Part shown: one piece after another, positions 1 through 9,099 of the stretch
Layout of the letters: each line of letters opens with the position of its first letter
Numbering within the stretch: the first letter of the stretch is position 1
Assembly: GCF_035989885.1 (NCBI RefSeq)
Contig: NZ_CP108518.1
Location: 3,938,501-4,002,500 of the forward strand
Source: Streptomyces sp. NBC_01232
GTDB lineage: Bacteria > Actinomycetota > Actinomycetes > Streptomycetales > Streptomycetaceae
Length of the DNA: 64,000 nucleotides
Direction of reading: 5' to 3'
Translations under genes and position numbers: made by a program
Notes under the pieces: generated by a model
Told to the model about the DNA's origin: nothing
What the model saw: the letters and a program-made list of their open reading frames with translations, nothing else
Databases searched by the model: none

Positions 1-1274
1 TGCGCGTGCCGCGCCGCCTCGGCGCCCATCCGGTCCGCGAGCCCGGGCTCGTCCACGAAGCGCCGCAGCTCCCGCGCGTAGTCCACCGGGTCGTGCCCGG
101 GTACGAGGATCCCCGTGACCCCGTCGTTGACGGCGACGGGCAGTCCGCCGACCTCGGCGGCGAGCACCGGCGTACCGGCGGCCTGGGCCTCTATCGCGAC
201 GAGGCCGAAGGACTCGCTGTAGGAGGGCATGACCAGGACGGACGCCGCCCGGAACCAGTCCGCGAGCCCGTCCTGCGCGACCGGCGGGTGGAAGTGCACG
301 AGGTCGGCGATCCCGAGCTTCGCGGCGAGCTTCTGCAGCCCCTCCGGTTTGGCGAGGCCGCTGCCGCTGGGACCGCCGACGACGGGGACGAAGAGGCGGC
401 GGCGCAGCGACGGGTCCCGGTCGACCATGACCGCGGTGGCGCGCAGCAGGATGTCGGGGGCCTTCAGCGGCTGGATCCGCCCGGCGAAGAGGGGGATGAC
501 CGCGTCCTGCGGCAGGCCGAGGCGGGCACGGGCGGCGGCCCGCCCGTCGCCGACCGTGAAGCGGTCGAGGTTCACGCCGGGGTGGACGACGGCCACCTTG
601 CCGGGGTCCGCCTCGTAGTGCCGGACGAGCTCGTCGGCCTCCTCGGCGGTGTTCGCGATGAGCCGGTCGGCGGCGGCCACGATCTGGGTCTCGCCTATGA
701 CGCGGGCGGCGGGCTCGGGCGTGTCCCCCTCGGCCATCGCCGCGTTCTTGACCTTCGCCATGGTGTGCATGGCGTGCACGAGCGGGACGCCCCAGCGTTC
801 GGCGGCGAGCCAGCCCACGTGGCCGGAGAGCCAGTAGTGGGAGTGGACGAGGTCGTAGTAGCCGGGGCGGTGGCCGGCCCAGGCCTGCATGACGCCGTGG
901 GTGAAGGCGCACAGCTGGGCCGGGAGCTCCTCCTTGGCGAGGCCTTCGTACGGGCCCGCGTCCACGTGCCGTACGAGGACCCCGGGAGCCAGCTCGACCA
1001 CGGGCGGCAGCCCGCCGGTGGTGGCCCGGGTGAAGATCTCGACCTCGATGTTGATCGCGGCGAGCCGCTTGGCCAGCTCCACGATGTAGACGTTCATTCC
1101 GCCGGCGTCGCCGGTGCCGGGCTGGTGCAGCGGTGAGGTGTGCACGCTGAGCATGGCCACGCGGCGCGGCTTGCGGTGGTGGCCGACGGCCGGCAGGCGC
1201 AGCCGGGGCGGGTCGTGGCGGGTGGCACGGGCGGCAGCGAGTCGACCACTGAGGCGGGACACGTACTGGCTCAA
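1..1274 (-). CDS. mshA: D-inositol-3-phosphate glycosyltransferase MshA (3' end beyond window)
   Basis: MshA transfers GlcNAc from UDP-GlcNAc to 1D-myo-inositol 3-phosphate, the first committed step of mycothiol synthesis in the cytoplasm. The product is a GT-B, GT4-family enzyme. The N-terminal half carries the donor/acceptor loop [12 protein letters not shown] at about residues 47-60, and the C-terminal half has the E-x7-E element in [12 protein letters not shown] near residue 350. About 424 codons are visible, so only a short C-terminal tail is missing. The start is a TTG giving MSQYVSRL, which agrees with remembered Streptomyces MshA N-termini. It is divergent from the methyltransferase at 1515. 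mshD, encoding the last step of the pathway, lies 31 kb away at 32104. Confidence 0.95.
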   Translation of the reverse strand, partial: MSQYVSRLSGRLAAARATRHDPPRLRLPAVGHHRKPRRVAMLSVHTSPLHQPGTGDAGGMNVYIVELAKRLAAINIEVEIFTRATTGGLPPVVELAPGVLVRHVDAGPYEGLAKEELPAQLCAFTHGVMQAWAGHRPGYYDLVHSHYWLSGHVGWLAAERWGVPLVHAMHTMAKVKNAAMAEGDTPEPAARVIGETQIVAAADRLIANTAEEADELVRHYEADPGKVAVVHPGVNLDRFTVGDGRAAARARLGLPQDAVIPLFAGRIQPLKAPDILLRATAVMVDRDPSLRRRLFVPVVGGPSGSGLAKPEGLQKLAAKLGIADLVHFHPPVAQDGLADWFRAASVLVMPSYSESFGLVAIEAQAAGTPVLAAEVGGLPVAVNDGVTGILVPGHDPVDYARELRRFVDEPGLADRMGAEAARHA

Positions 1275-1514
1275 GGGACCAGTCCTCTCGGCTCGGACGG
1301 CGCGCGCACGACGCTCGGACGGCATGCCGGACGGCATGACGGCGGGAGCGCGGAAGGCGCCCTGCAAGGAGTGCAACCCGGATGGCCGTGCCCCGCATTC
1401 CGGGGTGTCCGTTTTTCCTGGAGGTTTCCTCCTCTTCAGTGGTGCGTCAGGGGTGCGGCAGTGGTCCGTCGCACGGTTTTCATGGTGTGCGTACCCTCCG
1501 CTTACCCTCGGCTC

Positions 1515-2336
1515 ATGGCCTCCCGCAGTACCCCGCCCCCCAGCCGCGCGCCCGGCCGCCCCGTGGGCTCGGTGACCCGCGGAACGACCAATCCGAACCG
1601 ATTGCGCCGAATGGACCGCTGGATCGCGGCCACCCACGGGGCCGCGCTGCGGCGCGCGGAGGCACCGGTCGCCGTCGATCTCGGCTACGGGGCCGCGCCC
1701 TGGACCGCGGTCGAGCTGCTGGCGCGGCTGCGGGACGCGGCTCCGCGGGTACGGGTGGTCGGCATCGAGATCGAGCCGGCGCGGGTGGCGGGGGCGAAGC
1801 CGTACGAGCGGGAGGGGCTGAGCTTTCGGCACGGCGGTTTCGAGGTGCCACTGGACGGCGGGGCCCGCCCGGCGCTGATCCGCGCGGCGAACGTTCTGCG
1901 CCAGTACGACGAGGAGCAGGTCACGGAGGTCTGGGCGCGGCTGTGCGCACGGCTGGCCCCGGACGGGCTGCTGGTGGAGGGGACCTGCGACGAGATCGGG
2001 CGGCGGCACGTGTGGGTGGCACTGGGTCCGGAGGGGGCGCGCACGGTGACCTTCGCGACCCGGCTGGGGTCCCTGGAGCGTCCGTCCGACCTGGCGGAGC
2101 GGCTGCCGAAGGCGCTGATCCACCGGAACGTGCCGGGCGAGCCGGTGCACGCGTTCCTGCGCGACTTCGACCGGGCGTGGGCCGCGGCGGCTCCGTACGC
2201 CTCGTACGGGGCGCGGCAGCGCTGGATCCGGACGGCACGGGCCTTGGCCGGCGACTGGCCGCTGGTGGACGGGCCGCGGCGGTGGCGGCAGGGGGAACTG
2301 ACGCTGCCCTGGGAGGCGTTGCGCCCGGTGGGGTGA
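1515..2336 (+). CDS. class I SAM-dependent methyltransferase-like protein
   Basis: A 273-residue protein of unknown substrate. The segment [10 protein letters not shown] near residues 52-62 resembles a SAM-binding motif I (DxGxG variant). It is followed by an acidic residue at the expected end of strand 2 ([11 protein letters not shown]) and a motif III-like stretch around [14 protein letters not shown], consistent with a Rossmann-fold methyltransferase. The N-terminal 35 residues are basic and Pro-rich. The ATG at 1515 is the first Met before the conserved fold. No signal peptide or membrane segment is seen. It is transcribed divergently from mshA, with about 240 bp between them, which must hold both promoters. 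The reaction is not predictable from sequence. Confidence 0.8.
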   Translation: MASRSTPPPSRAPGRPVGSVTRGTTNPNRLRRMDRWIAATHGAALRRAEAPVAVDLGYGAAPWTAVELLARLRDAAPRVRVVGIEIEPARVAGAKPYEREGLSFRHGGFEVPLDGGARPALIRAANVLRQYDEEQVTEVWARLCARLAPDGLLVEGTCDEIGRRHVWVALGPEGARTVTFATRLGSLERPSDLAERLPKALIHRNVPGEPVHAFLRDFDRAWAAAAPYASYGARQRWIRTARALAGDWPLVDGPRRWRQGELTLPWEALRPVG

Positions 2337-2555
2337 AGTGGCGTGAATGCGGTGTTCCGGGGAACCGGTGACGGGGGTGGGCCGTTGAGCTGTGCGGGGC
2401 TGGGGGCGGGCGTCCGTTGGGGCGGACAAGATCGGAACGCCGTCCACAAGGGTGTTGGATTTCATCGACTCGTGGCACCATCCCGATGGCAGTGAGAAGT
2501 TACTGATGAATAGTCAGATCTGATACGGGATCTGGCTCGGGTGCCTGGGGGGACC

Positions 2556-3650
2556 ATGGGAGCCGTAAGGCGACGGCGAGGCGCAAGCTCACTCGTGCTG
2601 CTCTGCACGATGGCGATACTGACGGCGCCGGGCCTCGCGACGGGCCTGGCCCACGCGGCACCGGTGGCACCGGCCGCGCCCGCCGCTCCGGCGGCTCCGC
2701 TGCCCGAGCCGGGCGCGAAGTCCCTGGAGCAGGTCCGCAAGGAGATCGAGGAGCTGTACCGGCAGGCGGGCACCGCCACGGACGCCTACAACCTCGCCGA
2801 GGCCGAGACCAAGGCCCAGTCGGACAAGATCGTCGAGATTGCCAATCTCATCGTCGCCGGCAAGGAGAAGATCTCCACCCTGAAGAACCGGGCCGGCGCC
2901 GCCGCTCGCGCCCAGTACCGCTCGGGCGGCTTGCCGCCGGGCGCGCGGCTGGCCCTGAGCGACGACCCGAACGAGTTCCTCGACGGGGCCGGCCGGCTGC
3001 GGCAGGGCGAGAAGGCCACCTCGGGCCTGATCTCCGAACTGGACCGCACCCAGCAGGACTTGGTGGACTACGCCCAGGAGGCGAACGAGCGCTGGGCCAC
3101 CCTGGAGGCCAACCGGGTCAAGCAGGAGGGCGCCAAGAAGCAGATCGAGGAGAAGATCAAGGCTGCGGAGGGGCTGGAGAGCAAGCTGGAGGCCGAGGAG
3201 AAGGCCAAGCTGATCCAGCTGGAGCACGAAGCCCAGTACAGGGCGCAGACGGCGTGGCTGTCGACGGGCGCGATGAAGGACGTCAAGGGCTCGGCGACCG
3301 ACGCGGGCAAGCGGGCCGTGCAGTTCGCCACCGCCCAGATCGGCAAGCCGTACCGCTGGGGCGCGACGGGTCCGGGCTCGTTCGACTGCTCCGGCCTGAC
3401 CTCCCAGGCCTGGCTGGCGGCCGGCCGGGGCATCCCGCGCACCTCGCAGGAGCAGCTGCGGCTGCTGCCGAAGGTCGCGCTGAAGGACATGCGCCCGGGC
3501 GATCTGATCATCTACTTCGACGACGCGACCCACGTCGGCATGTACGTCGGCGACGGCGCGATGGTCCACGCCCCGCGGCCCGGCCGGGACGTGACGATGG
3601 CGGGCGCGGGCTCGATGCCGATCAAGGCAGTGGTCCGCCCCGACGCGTAA
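2556..3650 (+). CDS. secreted NlpC/P60 peptidoglycan endopeptidase with coiled coil
   Basis: An exported cell-wall hydrolase predicted to cleave D-Glu-diaminopimelate-type stem peptide bonds. Residues 1 to about 36 form a Sec signal peptide (basic start, Leu/Ala core, AHA-A cleavage region). An Ala/Pro linker follows, then a long charged coiled coil (about 45-215), then the NlpC/P60 domain. The catalytic Cys lies in FDCSGL (about residue 277) and the His in THVGMY (about residue 326). This RipA-like layout suggests the coil autoinhibits the enzyme or binds an FtsEX-type partner. The ATG at 2556 follows a run of six G's; a GTG at 2541 is an in-frame alternative. The 200 bp upstream include the 10-bp palindrome TCAGATCTGA at 2514. 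Confidence 0.92.
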   Translation: MGAVRRRRGASSLVLLCTMAILTAPGLATGLAHAAPVAPAAPAAPAAPLPEPGAKSLEQVRKEIEELYRQAGTATDAYNLAEAETKAQSDKIVEIANLIVAGKEKISTLKNRAGAAARAQYRSGGLPPGARLALSDDPNEFLDGAGRLRQGEKATSGLISELDRTQQDLVDYAQEANERWATLEANRVKQEGAKKQIEEKIKAAEGLESKLEAEEKAKLIQLEHEAQYRAQTAWLSTGAMKDVKGSATDAGKRAVQFATAQIGKPYRWGATGPGSFDCSGLTSQAWLAAGRGIPRTSQEQLRLLPKVALKDMRPGDLIIYFDDATHVGMYVGDGAMVHAPRPGRDVTMAGAGSMPIKAVVRPDA

Positions 3651-4079
3651 GCCCCTGCGGGGTTGCCCGGCACACGGGGGCGGGATGCCGGGCCGGTGCG
3701 TGCGCGGACGCGCAGGCGGGCACGCATGCGCAGGCGTGCCCGGGCGCGCCACGGCCCGGCACCCCGCCCCCGTCCCGCCTGCGCCCCCGGCCTTGCCTCC
3801 GCCTTCGCCCCCGGTCCGGCCTGCGCCCCGCCGCCGGGGCGCAGCGATCCGCGACCGGTCCGAAGCGGAGGGAACCCGCAGGGGCCGGGACACGTCTCGC
3901 TGGACGGGACGAAACGCCGCCCCGCCGTGACCTTTGTCATCCAGTGAGGCCGTTTTTCCCCCGCGATAACCGCATATGACGGAGGCCTTCGCCAAGAACG
4001 GCATTCCGTTTGCCGGGCAGGGACCGCTAGGGTCTGCCGGACGAGCGCACCCTCGGGGGGAGGGAAGGAACCGGAGACG
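3651..4079. other. intergenic region without a supported gene
   Basis: Between the NlpC/P60 gene and the phosphatase gene lie 429 bp. The first 250 bp are extremely GC-rich with CG-rich near-repeats (gcgcaggcg-like). All open frames there look like GC-driven artefacts with no ribosome-binding site. The last 100 bp are less GC-rich, and TAGGGT near 4029 could be a -10 element for the downstream gene. A plain GGAG precedes the ATG at 4080. No convincing terminator was found. Confidence 0.5.
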
Positions 4080-5444
4080 ATGCCCGTACCCGTACCGCGG
4101 CAGAGGGACACCCCGGCCACGGAGAGCGGTCAGGCCGTTCTGCACACCGCCGCCCCGGCCCCGGCCGCCACGGGCGTCGCGCAGGCGACCCCTCACGCCA
4201 CCGCGCTGACCCTCCTCGTCATCGAGGACGATCCGGCCGGCGGTCTCACCGTCCCCGAGATCCTCGACGCCGACGGCCACCGCATCCGGCTCCGCACCGC
4301 CCGCAACCTCACCGAGGCCGAGCGGCTGCTCACGCCCGACGTGAACTGCATCCTGCTGGACCTGTCCCTCCCGGACACCAGCGCCCGTACGCCGGGAGCC
4401 GCGGCCAACGGCACGGTCAACGGCACCGCCGGCGGCACGGGCAACGGCACGGCCACCGCCACCGCCGTGGACCGGCTGGTCGCCCTGCGCCAGGTCCTGC
4501 GCATCGCCCCGCGCCACGCCGTCCTCGTGCTCACCGACGAGGACGACGCCGAGCGCGCGGCCGAGGCCGTCCGCGTCGGCGCCCAGGACTTCCTCTTCCG
4601 GGACGAGCTGGACGGCCGGCTGCTGAGCCGCGCCATCCGCTACGCCGTGGAGAGAAAACGGGCGGACATCGCCCAGTACAAGCTTGCAGAATCGAAACTG
4701 CGCGCCCAGGAGAACGCCCGGCTGGAACGCGGTCTGCTCCCGACCCCGCTGCTGGAGGGTTCCGACCTCCGCTTCGCGGCCCGCTACCGCCCCGGCCGCA
4801 GCCGGGCCCTGCTCGGCGGTGACTTCTACGACACCGTCCGCACCCCCGACGGCACCGTCCACGCCATGATCGGCGACGTCTGCGGCCACGGCCCCGACGA
4901 GGCCGCCCTCGGCGTCGAGCTCCGCATCGCCTGGCGCGCCCTGACCCTGGCCGGCCTCTGCGGCGACGACCTGCTGGCCACCCTCCAGGAGGTCCTGGAG
5001 GTGGAGCGGCCGTGCGAGGAGATCTTCGCGACGCTGTGCACGGTCGACATCGCCCCGGACGGACGCCGCGCCGGCCTGTGCCTGGCCGGCCATCCGGCAC
5101 CGCTGATCTCCCGGCCGGGCCGCCGTGCGCAGCTGCTCCCGTACGAGAACAGCGGCCCGGCCCTCGGGCTGCTGCCGAGGGCCCGCTGGCCGCGCCGCCA
5201 GGTGGAGCTCGGCGGGAGCTGGAGCCTGATGCTCTACACCGACGGCCTGATCGAGGGCCACATCGGCGAGGGCAAGGAACGCCTGGGCCAGGACGGGATG
5301 GTCGACATGATCAACCGCCACCTGGACCGCGGTCTGAGCGGTGAGGCCCTGCTGGAGGCCTCCGTCACCGAGGCGCGCCGGCTCAACGGCGGCGAGCTCA
5401 CCGACGACGTGGCCGTGGTCCTGCTCTCCCGCGCCGAGGGCTGA
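4080..5444 (+). CDS. fused response regulator / PP2C-type (SpoIIE) phosphatase
   Basis: A 454-residue cytoplasmic Ser/Thr phosphatase of the RsbU/SpoIIE type, expected to dephosphorylate an anti-anti-sigma factor in a partner-switching pathway. Residues about 42-195 are a receiver-like domain with acidic pocket EDD and putative phosphoacceptor in LLDLSLPD (about residue 94). Residues 215-454 are the PP2C domain with metal ligands in GGDFYD, IGDVCGHG and TDDVAVV. Two oddities: a Gly/Asn/Thr/Ala-rich insertion of about 25 residues follows the phosphoacceptor loop, and the usual receiver Lys is Arg in FLFRDEL. A helical linker (RKRADIAQYKLAESKLRAQE) joins the domains. GGAG lies seven bases before the ATG. 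Confidence 0.9.
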   Translation: MPVPVPRQRDTPATESGQAVLHTAAPAPAATGVAQATPHATALTLLVIEDDPAGGLTVPEILDADGHRIRLRTARNLTEAERLLTPDVNCILLDLSLPDTSARTPGAAANGTVNGTAGGTGNGTATATAVDRLVALRQVLRIAPRHAVLVLTDEDDAERAAEAVRVGAQDFLFRDELDGRLLSRAIRYAVERKRADIAQYKLAESKLRAQENARLERGLLPTPLLEGSDLRFAARYRPGRSRALLGGDFYDTVRTPDGTVHAMIGDVCGHGPDEAALGVELRIAWRALTLAGLCGDDLLATLQEVLEVERPCEEIFATLCTVDIAPDGRRAGLCLAGHPAPLISRPGRRAQLLPYENSGPALGLLPRARWPRRQVELGGSWSLMLYTDGLIEGHIGEGKERLGQDGMVDMINRHLDRGLSGEALLEASVTEARRLNGGELTDDVAVVLLSRAEG

Positions 5445-5462
5445 GCCCGGCCGGGGCTCCGG

Positions 5463-5801
5463 TCACCGGCCGCCGTTGTAGGGCCCGTACGGCCCGTCAC
5501 TGCTGCTGCCGCCGCGCCGGCCGCCACCGCCCGAGACCTGCTTGAGGGCAGGGCGCACGTCGACGAAGAACACGATGGTCGCGACGAGGCCGGCGATCTG
5601 CAGGAACAGCATTCCCAGGAAGAAGTCCACGGCCACGGTGACGCCGAGGATGACCAGCCAGAAGGTCTTGCTCTGCTTGCCGGCCGCCCGGTACGCGTCC
5701 TCCCGCGCCACCAGCGCGAACACGAAGGCCACAACGGCGAGCACCAGCATGGCGAGCCCGAGGAACGGGATCACCCCTCGATCGAACCCTTCCATCAACA
5801 T
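5463..5801 (-). CDS. DUF2516 family small membrane protein
   Basis: A 112-residue protein recognised as DUF2516, an actinobacterial family of unknown function. Three hydrophobic segments are visible (about residues 10-30, 45-65 and 64-84), with a short charged loop between the first two. The C-terminus is a Gly/Ser/Tyr-rich disordered tail. An in-frame Met lies two codons after the annotated start, and either could be used. It lies downstream of, and on the same strand as, the HbhA-like gene, separated by the hairpin at 5890, so it probably has its own promoter. It converges with the phosphatase gene, whose stop is 18 bp away. Confidence 0.8.
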   Translation of the reverse strand: MLMEGFDRGVIPFLGLAMLVLAVVAFVFALVAREDAYRAAGKQSKTFWLVILGVTVAVDFFLGMLFLQIAGLVATIVFFVDVRPALKQVSGGGGRRGGSSSDGPYGPYNGGR

Positions 5802-5889
5802 CGCTTCGACCGCCTTCTCAGCTTCCGCTTCGCACTTTCGGTGCCACCCGACTCCACGCTACCGGCACGGGCCCTTTCATGAACCACAA

Positions 5890-5920
5890 CGGGCCGGGCA
5901 CCTGAAGGGTGCCCGGCCCG
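5890..5920 (-). terminator. hairpin terminator downstream of the HbhA-like gene
   Basis: Perfect 13-bp inverted arms (CGGGCCGGGCACC at 5890 and its complement at 5908) around a 5-nt loop, 23 bp after the stop of the minus-strand gene at 5943. There is no strong U-tract, as is usual for Streptomyces terminators. Confidence 0.7.
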
Positions 5921-5942
5921 CCGTCGCTCATGCGGTTGCGCT

Positions 5943-6497
5943 TCAGCTCGCGTCGTCCGCCGTGACCGCGACCTTCTTGGCCGTGCTCTTGCGCGCGGGG
6001 GACTTCTTCGCGACGGGCTTCTCGTCGGCGGCGGCCTCGGCCACCGGCTCCGACGCCGGCTCCGCCCCGGCCTGCGTCCCCGTCTCGGGCTCGACGGCCA
6101 CGGCGATGTCGACGATCTCCGCGGAGACCTCGCCGCGCCAGCTGCGCACGGCCTGCTCGCCGTGCACGGCGACCTTGTCGTACGTCTCCTTGGCGCGCAC
6201 CGCGTACTCGGCGGCCACGCCGACACCGCGCAGTGCCAGGTCCTGGGCGGTCTCCCCGAGCTTCTTCGGGTCGATCGCGCCGAGCACCTCGTTGAACTTG
6301 GCGGTGACCGCGTCCTGAACGGCCTTCGGGTCCGTGTTCTTCACGGCCTCGATGCGCGCGGGGGCCTCGGCGCGCAGCTGCTCGATCAGGTCGGGCACCT
6401 TCTTGGCCTGCTGCACGGCCAGGTCGGCGGTGCCTGCGGCAAAGTAGAGGGGAGTGGGGTCGGTGAGGGTCTTCTTCAGGTCATCGGCGATGGCCAT
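5943..6497 (-). CDS. HbhA-like heparin-binding haemagglutinin homologue
   Basis: A 184-residue protein resembling mycobacterial HbhA in layout. It has a helical N-terminal region (residues 1-130) rich in Ala, Lys and Glu, a Glu/Ala/Pro linker, and a basic Lys/Ala-rich tail with KKSPARKSTAKKV near the C-terminus, similar to the glycosaminoglycan- or DNA-binding tail of HbhA or histone-like proteins. No signal peptide is seen. The ATG at 6497 is preceded by GGGAGGA eight bases upstream; the frame extends 21 nt further upstream. It lies 23 bp after the XRE regulator gene, so the two are probably co-transcribed. Role in Streptomyces unknown; both adhesion and nucleoid binding are possible. Confidence 0.75.
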   Translation of the reverse strand: MAIADDLKKTLTDPTPLYFAAGTADLAVQQAKKVPDLIEQLRAEAPARIEAVKNTDPKAVQDAVTAKFNEVLGAIDPKKLGETAQDLALRGVGVAAEYAVRAKETYDKVAVHGEQAVRSWRGEVSAEIVDIAVAVEPETGTQAGAEPASEPVAEAAADEKPVAKKSPARKSTAKKVAVTADDAS

Positions 6498-6520
6498 GTG
6501 CTGGTCCTCCCGGATCAACT

Positions 6521-6904
6521 TCAGTTCGTCTTCGACGGCATCTCGTCGGCGGGCGCATCGAGCGCGTTCTCCTTGCGGAACGACTCGTAGATCTGGAGCA
6601 GCACCTGCTTCTGCCGCTCGTTGATGGACGGGTCGGCGAGTATGACGGCCCGCGTCTCCACCTCGTCCGGGTCCCGTTCGTCCAGGATCCCGGCCTGCAC
6701 GTACAGCGTCTCCGCGGAGATCCGCAGCGCCTTGGCCAGCTGCTGCAGGATGTCCGCGCTCGGCTTGCGCAGCCCGCGCTCGATCTGGCTCAGGTACGGA
6801 TTCGACACCCCCGCCTGCTCGGCCAGCTGGCGCAGCGAGAGCTGGGCCTGCCGACGCTGCTCACGGAGGTACTCGCCGAGATTTCCGACGTTGAGCGATG
6901 CCAT
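6521..6904 (-). CDS. XRE-family helix-turn-helix transcriptional regulator
   Basis: A 127-residue DNA-binding protein. A Cro/CI-type HTH occupies residues about 10-64 (LREQRRQAQLSLRQLAEQAG, then SNPYLSQIERG with the typical recognition helix). The C-terminal half is a short helical region of unknown function. It begins a two-gene transcript with the HbhA-like gene. A perfect 8-bp inverted repeat sits 30 bp upstream of the ATG, overlapping a likely promoter, which suggests autoregulation. The start used gives MASLNVGN; an upstream in-frame Met would read through the operator and is unlikely. Confidence 0.88.
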   Translation of the reverse strand: MASLNVGNLGEYLREQRRQAQLSLRQLAEQAGVSNPYLSQIERGLRKPSADILQQLAKALRISAETLYVQAGILDERDPDEVETRAVILADPSINERQKQVLLQIYESFRKENALDAPADEMPSKTN

Positions 6905-6933
6905 GCTGAGATCCTGCCCGACTCTGCTAACTA

Positions 6934-6954
6934 TTGCAAGCGTGCTGCTTGCAA
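6934..6954. promoter_or_regulatory. palindromic operator upstream of the XRE regulator
   Basis: TTGCAAGC and its exact complement GCTTGCAA, separated by 5 bp. On the minus strand TAGTTA lies just downstream as a possible -10, so the palindrome overlaps the promoter and is a plausible autoregulatory site for the XRE protein. It is not a Nur box, because the TTGCAA half-sites are 9 bp apart rather than 5. Confidence 0.6.
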
Positions 6955-6976
6955 CATCTCCCACCGGCGGGCCGGG

Positions 6977-7738
6977 TCAGGCGCGGCCGATCACCACCGT
7001 CGCGTACAGCTCCTGCGACGTGACCGCCCGGACCGTCAGACCCGCCGAGGCCAGGGCCGAGGCCGTCGACGGGGACTGGCGGGCGCTCGTCTCGATCAGC
7101 AGGTGCCCCCCCGGAGCCAGCCAGGGCAGGGCGCCCGCCGCCACCCGGCGGTGGACGTCCAGACCGTCGGCCCCGCCGTCCAGCGAGACCAGCGGCTCGT
7201 GCTCCCGCGCCTCCGACGGCATCAGGCCGATCTCCTCCGTCGGCACGTACGGGGCGTTGACCACCAGCACGTCCACCCGGCCGCGCAGCGACGACGGGAG
7301 CGCGGCGTACAGGTCGCCCTCCCACACCCGGCCGCCGTACGCGGCCACGTTGCGCCGCGCGTACACCAGCGCCGCCGGGTCGATGTCCGCCGCGTGCAGC
7401 TCCACGCCGCCCGTCAGCTGCGCGGCCACCGCCGCGCCCAGGGCCCCGACCCCGCAGCACAGGTCCAGCACCACCGGGCCGGGCGAGGCCAGCGCCACCG
7501 CCTCCTGCACCAGGAACTCGGTGCGCCGGCGCGGTACGAAGGCCCCCGCGCCGACCTCCATGCGCAGCCCGCAGAACTCCGCCCAGCCGACGACGTGTTC
7601 CAGCGGTTCGCCGCCCACCCGGCGGGCCAGCAGCTCCGCCAGGTGGTCCGCGCCGGTGGCGGCCCCGGTCAGGAGCTCGGCCTCCTCCTCCGCGAACACG
7701 CAGCCCGCCGCGCGCAGGGATTCCACAAGTGATGTCAC
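6977..7738 (-). CDS. putative protein N5-glutamine methyltransferase (PrmC/HemK-related)
   Basis: A 253-residue class I methyltransferase of the HemK/PrmC superfamily. Motif I is VLDLCCGVGALG, a second acidic motif is AADIDPAA, and the catalytic-loop tetrapeptide is NAPY (VVNAPYVPTEE) instead of the NPPY of true release-factor methyltransferases. That variant is characteristic of a paralogous family annotated as putative N5-glutamine methyltransferases. The GTG start at 7738 gives VTSLVESL, beginning at the N-terminal helical domain. It follows the Eis-like gene by 71 bp, a gap filled with short actcggt repeats. The substrate is unknown, and a non-RF1/RF2 target is possible. Confidence 0.82.
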   Translation of the reverse strand: MTSLVESLRAAGCVFAEEEAELLTGAATGADHLAELLARRVGGEPLEHVVGWAEFCGLRMEVGAGAFVPRRRTEFLVQEAVALASPGPVVLDLCCGVGALGAAVAAQLTGGVELHAADIDPAALVYARRNVAAYGGRVWEGDLYAALPSSLRGRVDVLVVNAPYVPTEEIGLMPSEAREHEPLVSLDGGADGLDVHRRVAAGALPWLAPGGHLLIETSARQSPSTASALASAGLTVRAVTSQELYATVVIGRA

Positions 7739-7809
7739 AGAGTTCGGTCCTCGGTACTCGGTACTCGGTCTTCGGCCTGAGCCGATGGGTGCGCAGTCGT
7801 CCGGGACGG

Positions 7810-9054
7810 TCAGAAGACGTCCGGGCACCACGGGCGGCGCGCGGTACGGAACACCGCGTCGGCCAGCGCCACCGCGCCCGGCCGCTCCTCGCCCACCCGG
7901 CCCAGCGCCGCCAGCCGCGCCACCGAGGTGTCCCCCAGGTACAGGGAGCCCAGCGCGCCCGCGTCCAGCCGCAGGTCCGCCGCCTCCTCCGTCCGCGCGC
8001 AGGTGCCGGCACCCGCGTCCAGCCGGTAGCGGCCCGCCGCCGGCCCCGCCTCGTCCGTGACCTCCAGGACGAGCGCCCCGGGCACCTCGTAGGTCCGCGC
8101 GCCCAGCGCCCGTACGACGTCCAGCACCCGCACCCACAGGAAGTCCGCAGCGGAGACCACCCGCGCCGAACGCGGGTCGGGCAGCAGCTGCGGGACGAGG
8201 TCGTCGGGGGCCCGGTAGCCGGTGCGGACCTTCTGCACCCAGTCGATGGAACACAGGAACTGCCACAGCGCCCGCTCCGCCTGCGGGGTGACCGCCAGCA
8301 GGTCCACGACCTGCACGGTGTTCTGCGGCACCTTCGCGTCCGCCCAGTGGTCGTCGGCGGTGTAGACGGCGAGACCGGTCACTTCCCCCTCCGCCGTCCG
8401 GTACACGGCGTGGAACTTCCCCTTGTAGGGGCGGTAGGACCACTCCTCCAGACCGGTCGCCAGGCTCCACCAGCGCTCGTCCCGGTTCACGACCCCGGGT
8501 GTGACCGCCCGCAGCCGCTCGTGCAGCCCGGGCCCCACCCGACGCACGTCCTCGACGTCCACCAGCTCGATCCGCCCGCCGTCCACGGGCGCCGACAGCC
8601 TCCGGTCCAGCCCGGTGCGCGGTACGTCGATCTCCCACTCCACGAGCGAGGTGGCGGGCCCGAACCCGTACCGCCCGTAGATCGGGTACTCGGCGGCGAT
8701 CAGCGTCGCCAGCGCATCGCCGCGCGCCGCGGCCGCGGCGAACTCGGCGGCCATCATCCGCGTCAGCAGACCCTGGCGGCGATGGGTGGGCAGCACGCCC
8801 ACACTGGAGATCGCGGTGGCGGGGACGGCCGCCCCGCCCGGCACGGTCAGCTCCTGCGGGAACGAACGCAGCGCGGCCACGCACCGGCCGCTGTCGGGGT
8901 CGAACGCTCCCTGCATGCGGGAGAAGTCGCTGTACTTGGCCCTCTGGGCGATGTCGGAGTCGGTGACCCGGGCCACGGTGAGGAAGCCGGTGTGCACCGC
9001 GCGCACCCAATCGGGGAGTTCGGATTCGGCGATCGGCCGGACGTCAGCACTCAT
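7810..9054 (-). CDS. Eis-like GNAT N-acetyltransferase
   Basis: A 414-residue protein matching the Eis family: two GNAT domains followed by an SCP2-like C-terminal domain. The acetyl-CoA pyrophosphate-binding loop is visible as [17 protein letters not shown] (residues about 86-102), and FTAVLE-like features are replaced by [11 protein letters not shown]. Eis proteins use the C-terminal carboxylate in catalysis, and this one ends in a Phe as in the family. Mycobacterial Eis acetylates aminoglycoside amines and other polyamines; the physiological substrate here is unknown. The start is ATG giving MSADVRP. It converges with no neighbour and is followed by the methyltransferase gene. Confidence 0.88.
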   Translation of the reverse strand: MSADVRPIAESELPDWVRAVHTGFLTVARVTDSDIAQRAKYSDFSRMQGAFDPDSGRCVAALRSFPQELTVPGGAAVPATAISSVGVLPTHRRQGLLTRMMAAEFAAAAARGDALATLIAAEYPIYGRYGFGPATSLVEWEIDVPRTGLDRRLSAPVDGGRIELVDVEDVRRVGPGLHERLRAVTPGVVNRDERWWSLATGLEEWSYRPYKGKFHAVYRTAEGEVTGLAVYTADDHWADAKVPQNTVQVVDLLAVTPQAERALWQFLCSIDWVQKVRTGYRAPDDLVPQLLPDPRSARVVSAADFLWVRVLDVVRALGARTYEVPGALVLEVTDEAGPAAGRYRLDAGAGTCARTEEAADLRLDAGALGSLYLGDTSVARLAALGRVGEERPGAVALADAVFRTARRPWCPDVF

Positions 9055-9099
9055 AGCCGCCCACGCTAATCTCCCGACCGCCGCCGGTCGCCCGAATTT

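Noticed and set aside
2357..2385. c-di-AMP (ydaO-type) riboswitch-like GGGGAACCGGTGACGGGGGTG before the NlpC/P60 gene
   Set aside because: It lacks the GGGGUGAAUC and later CCCGUCAGCUAACC-like conserved parts, and it begins directly after the upstream stop. Similarity is likely chance in GC-rich DNA.
3651..3980. Small Arg/Ala/Pro-rich open frames between the NlpC/P60 and phosphatase genes
   Set aside because: All are artefacts of a GC-rich repeat-like stretch without start signals.
2589..5321. Long minus-strand open frames opposite the NlpC/P60 and phosphatase genes (up to 910 codons)
   Set aside because: These are shadows of GC-rich genes. The composition is Arg/Gly/Ala-biased and no ribosome-binding site or family motif is present.
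6934..6954. Nur box (TTGCAA-N5-TTGCAA) at the XRE promoter
   Set aside because: Half-sites are separated by 9 bp, not 5, and symmetry extends to GC on both sides, fitting a dedicated XRE operator better.
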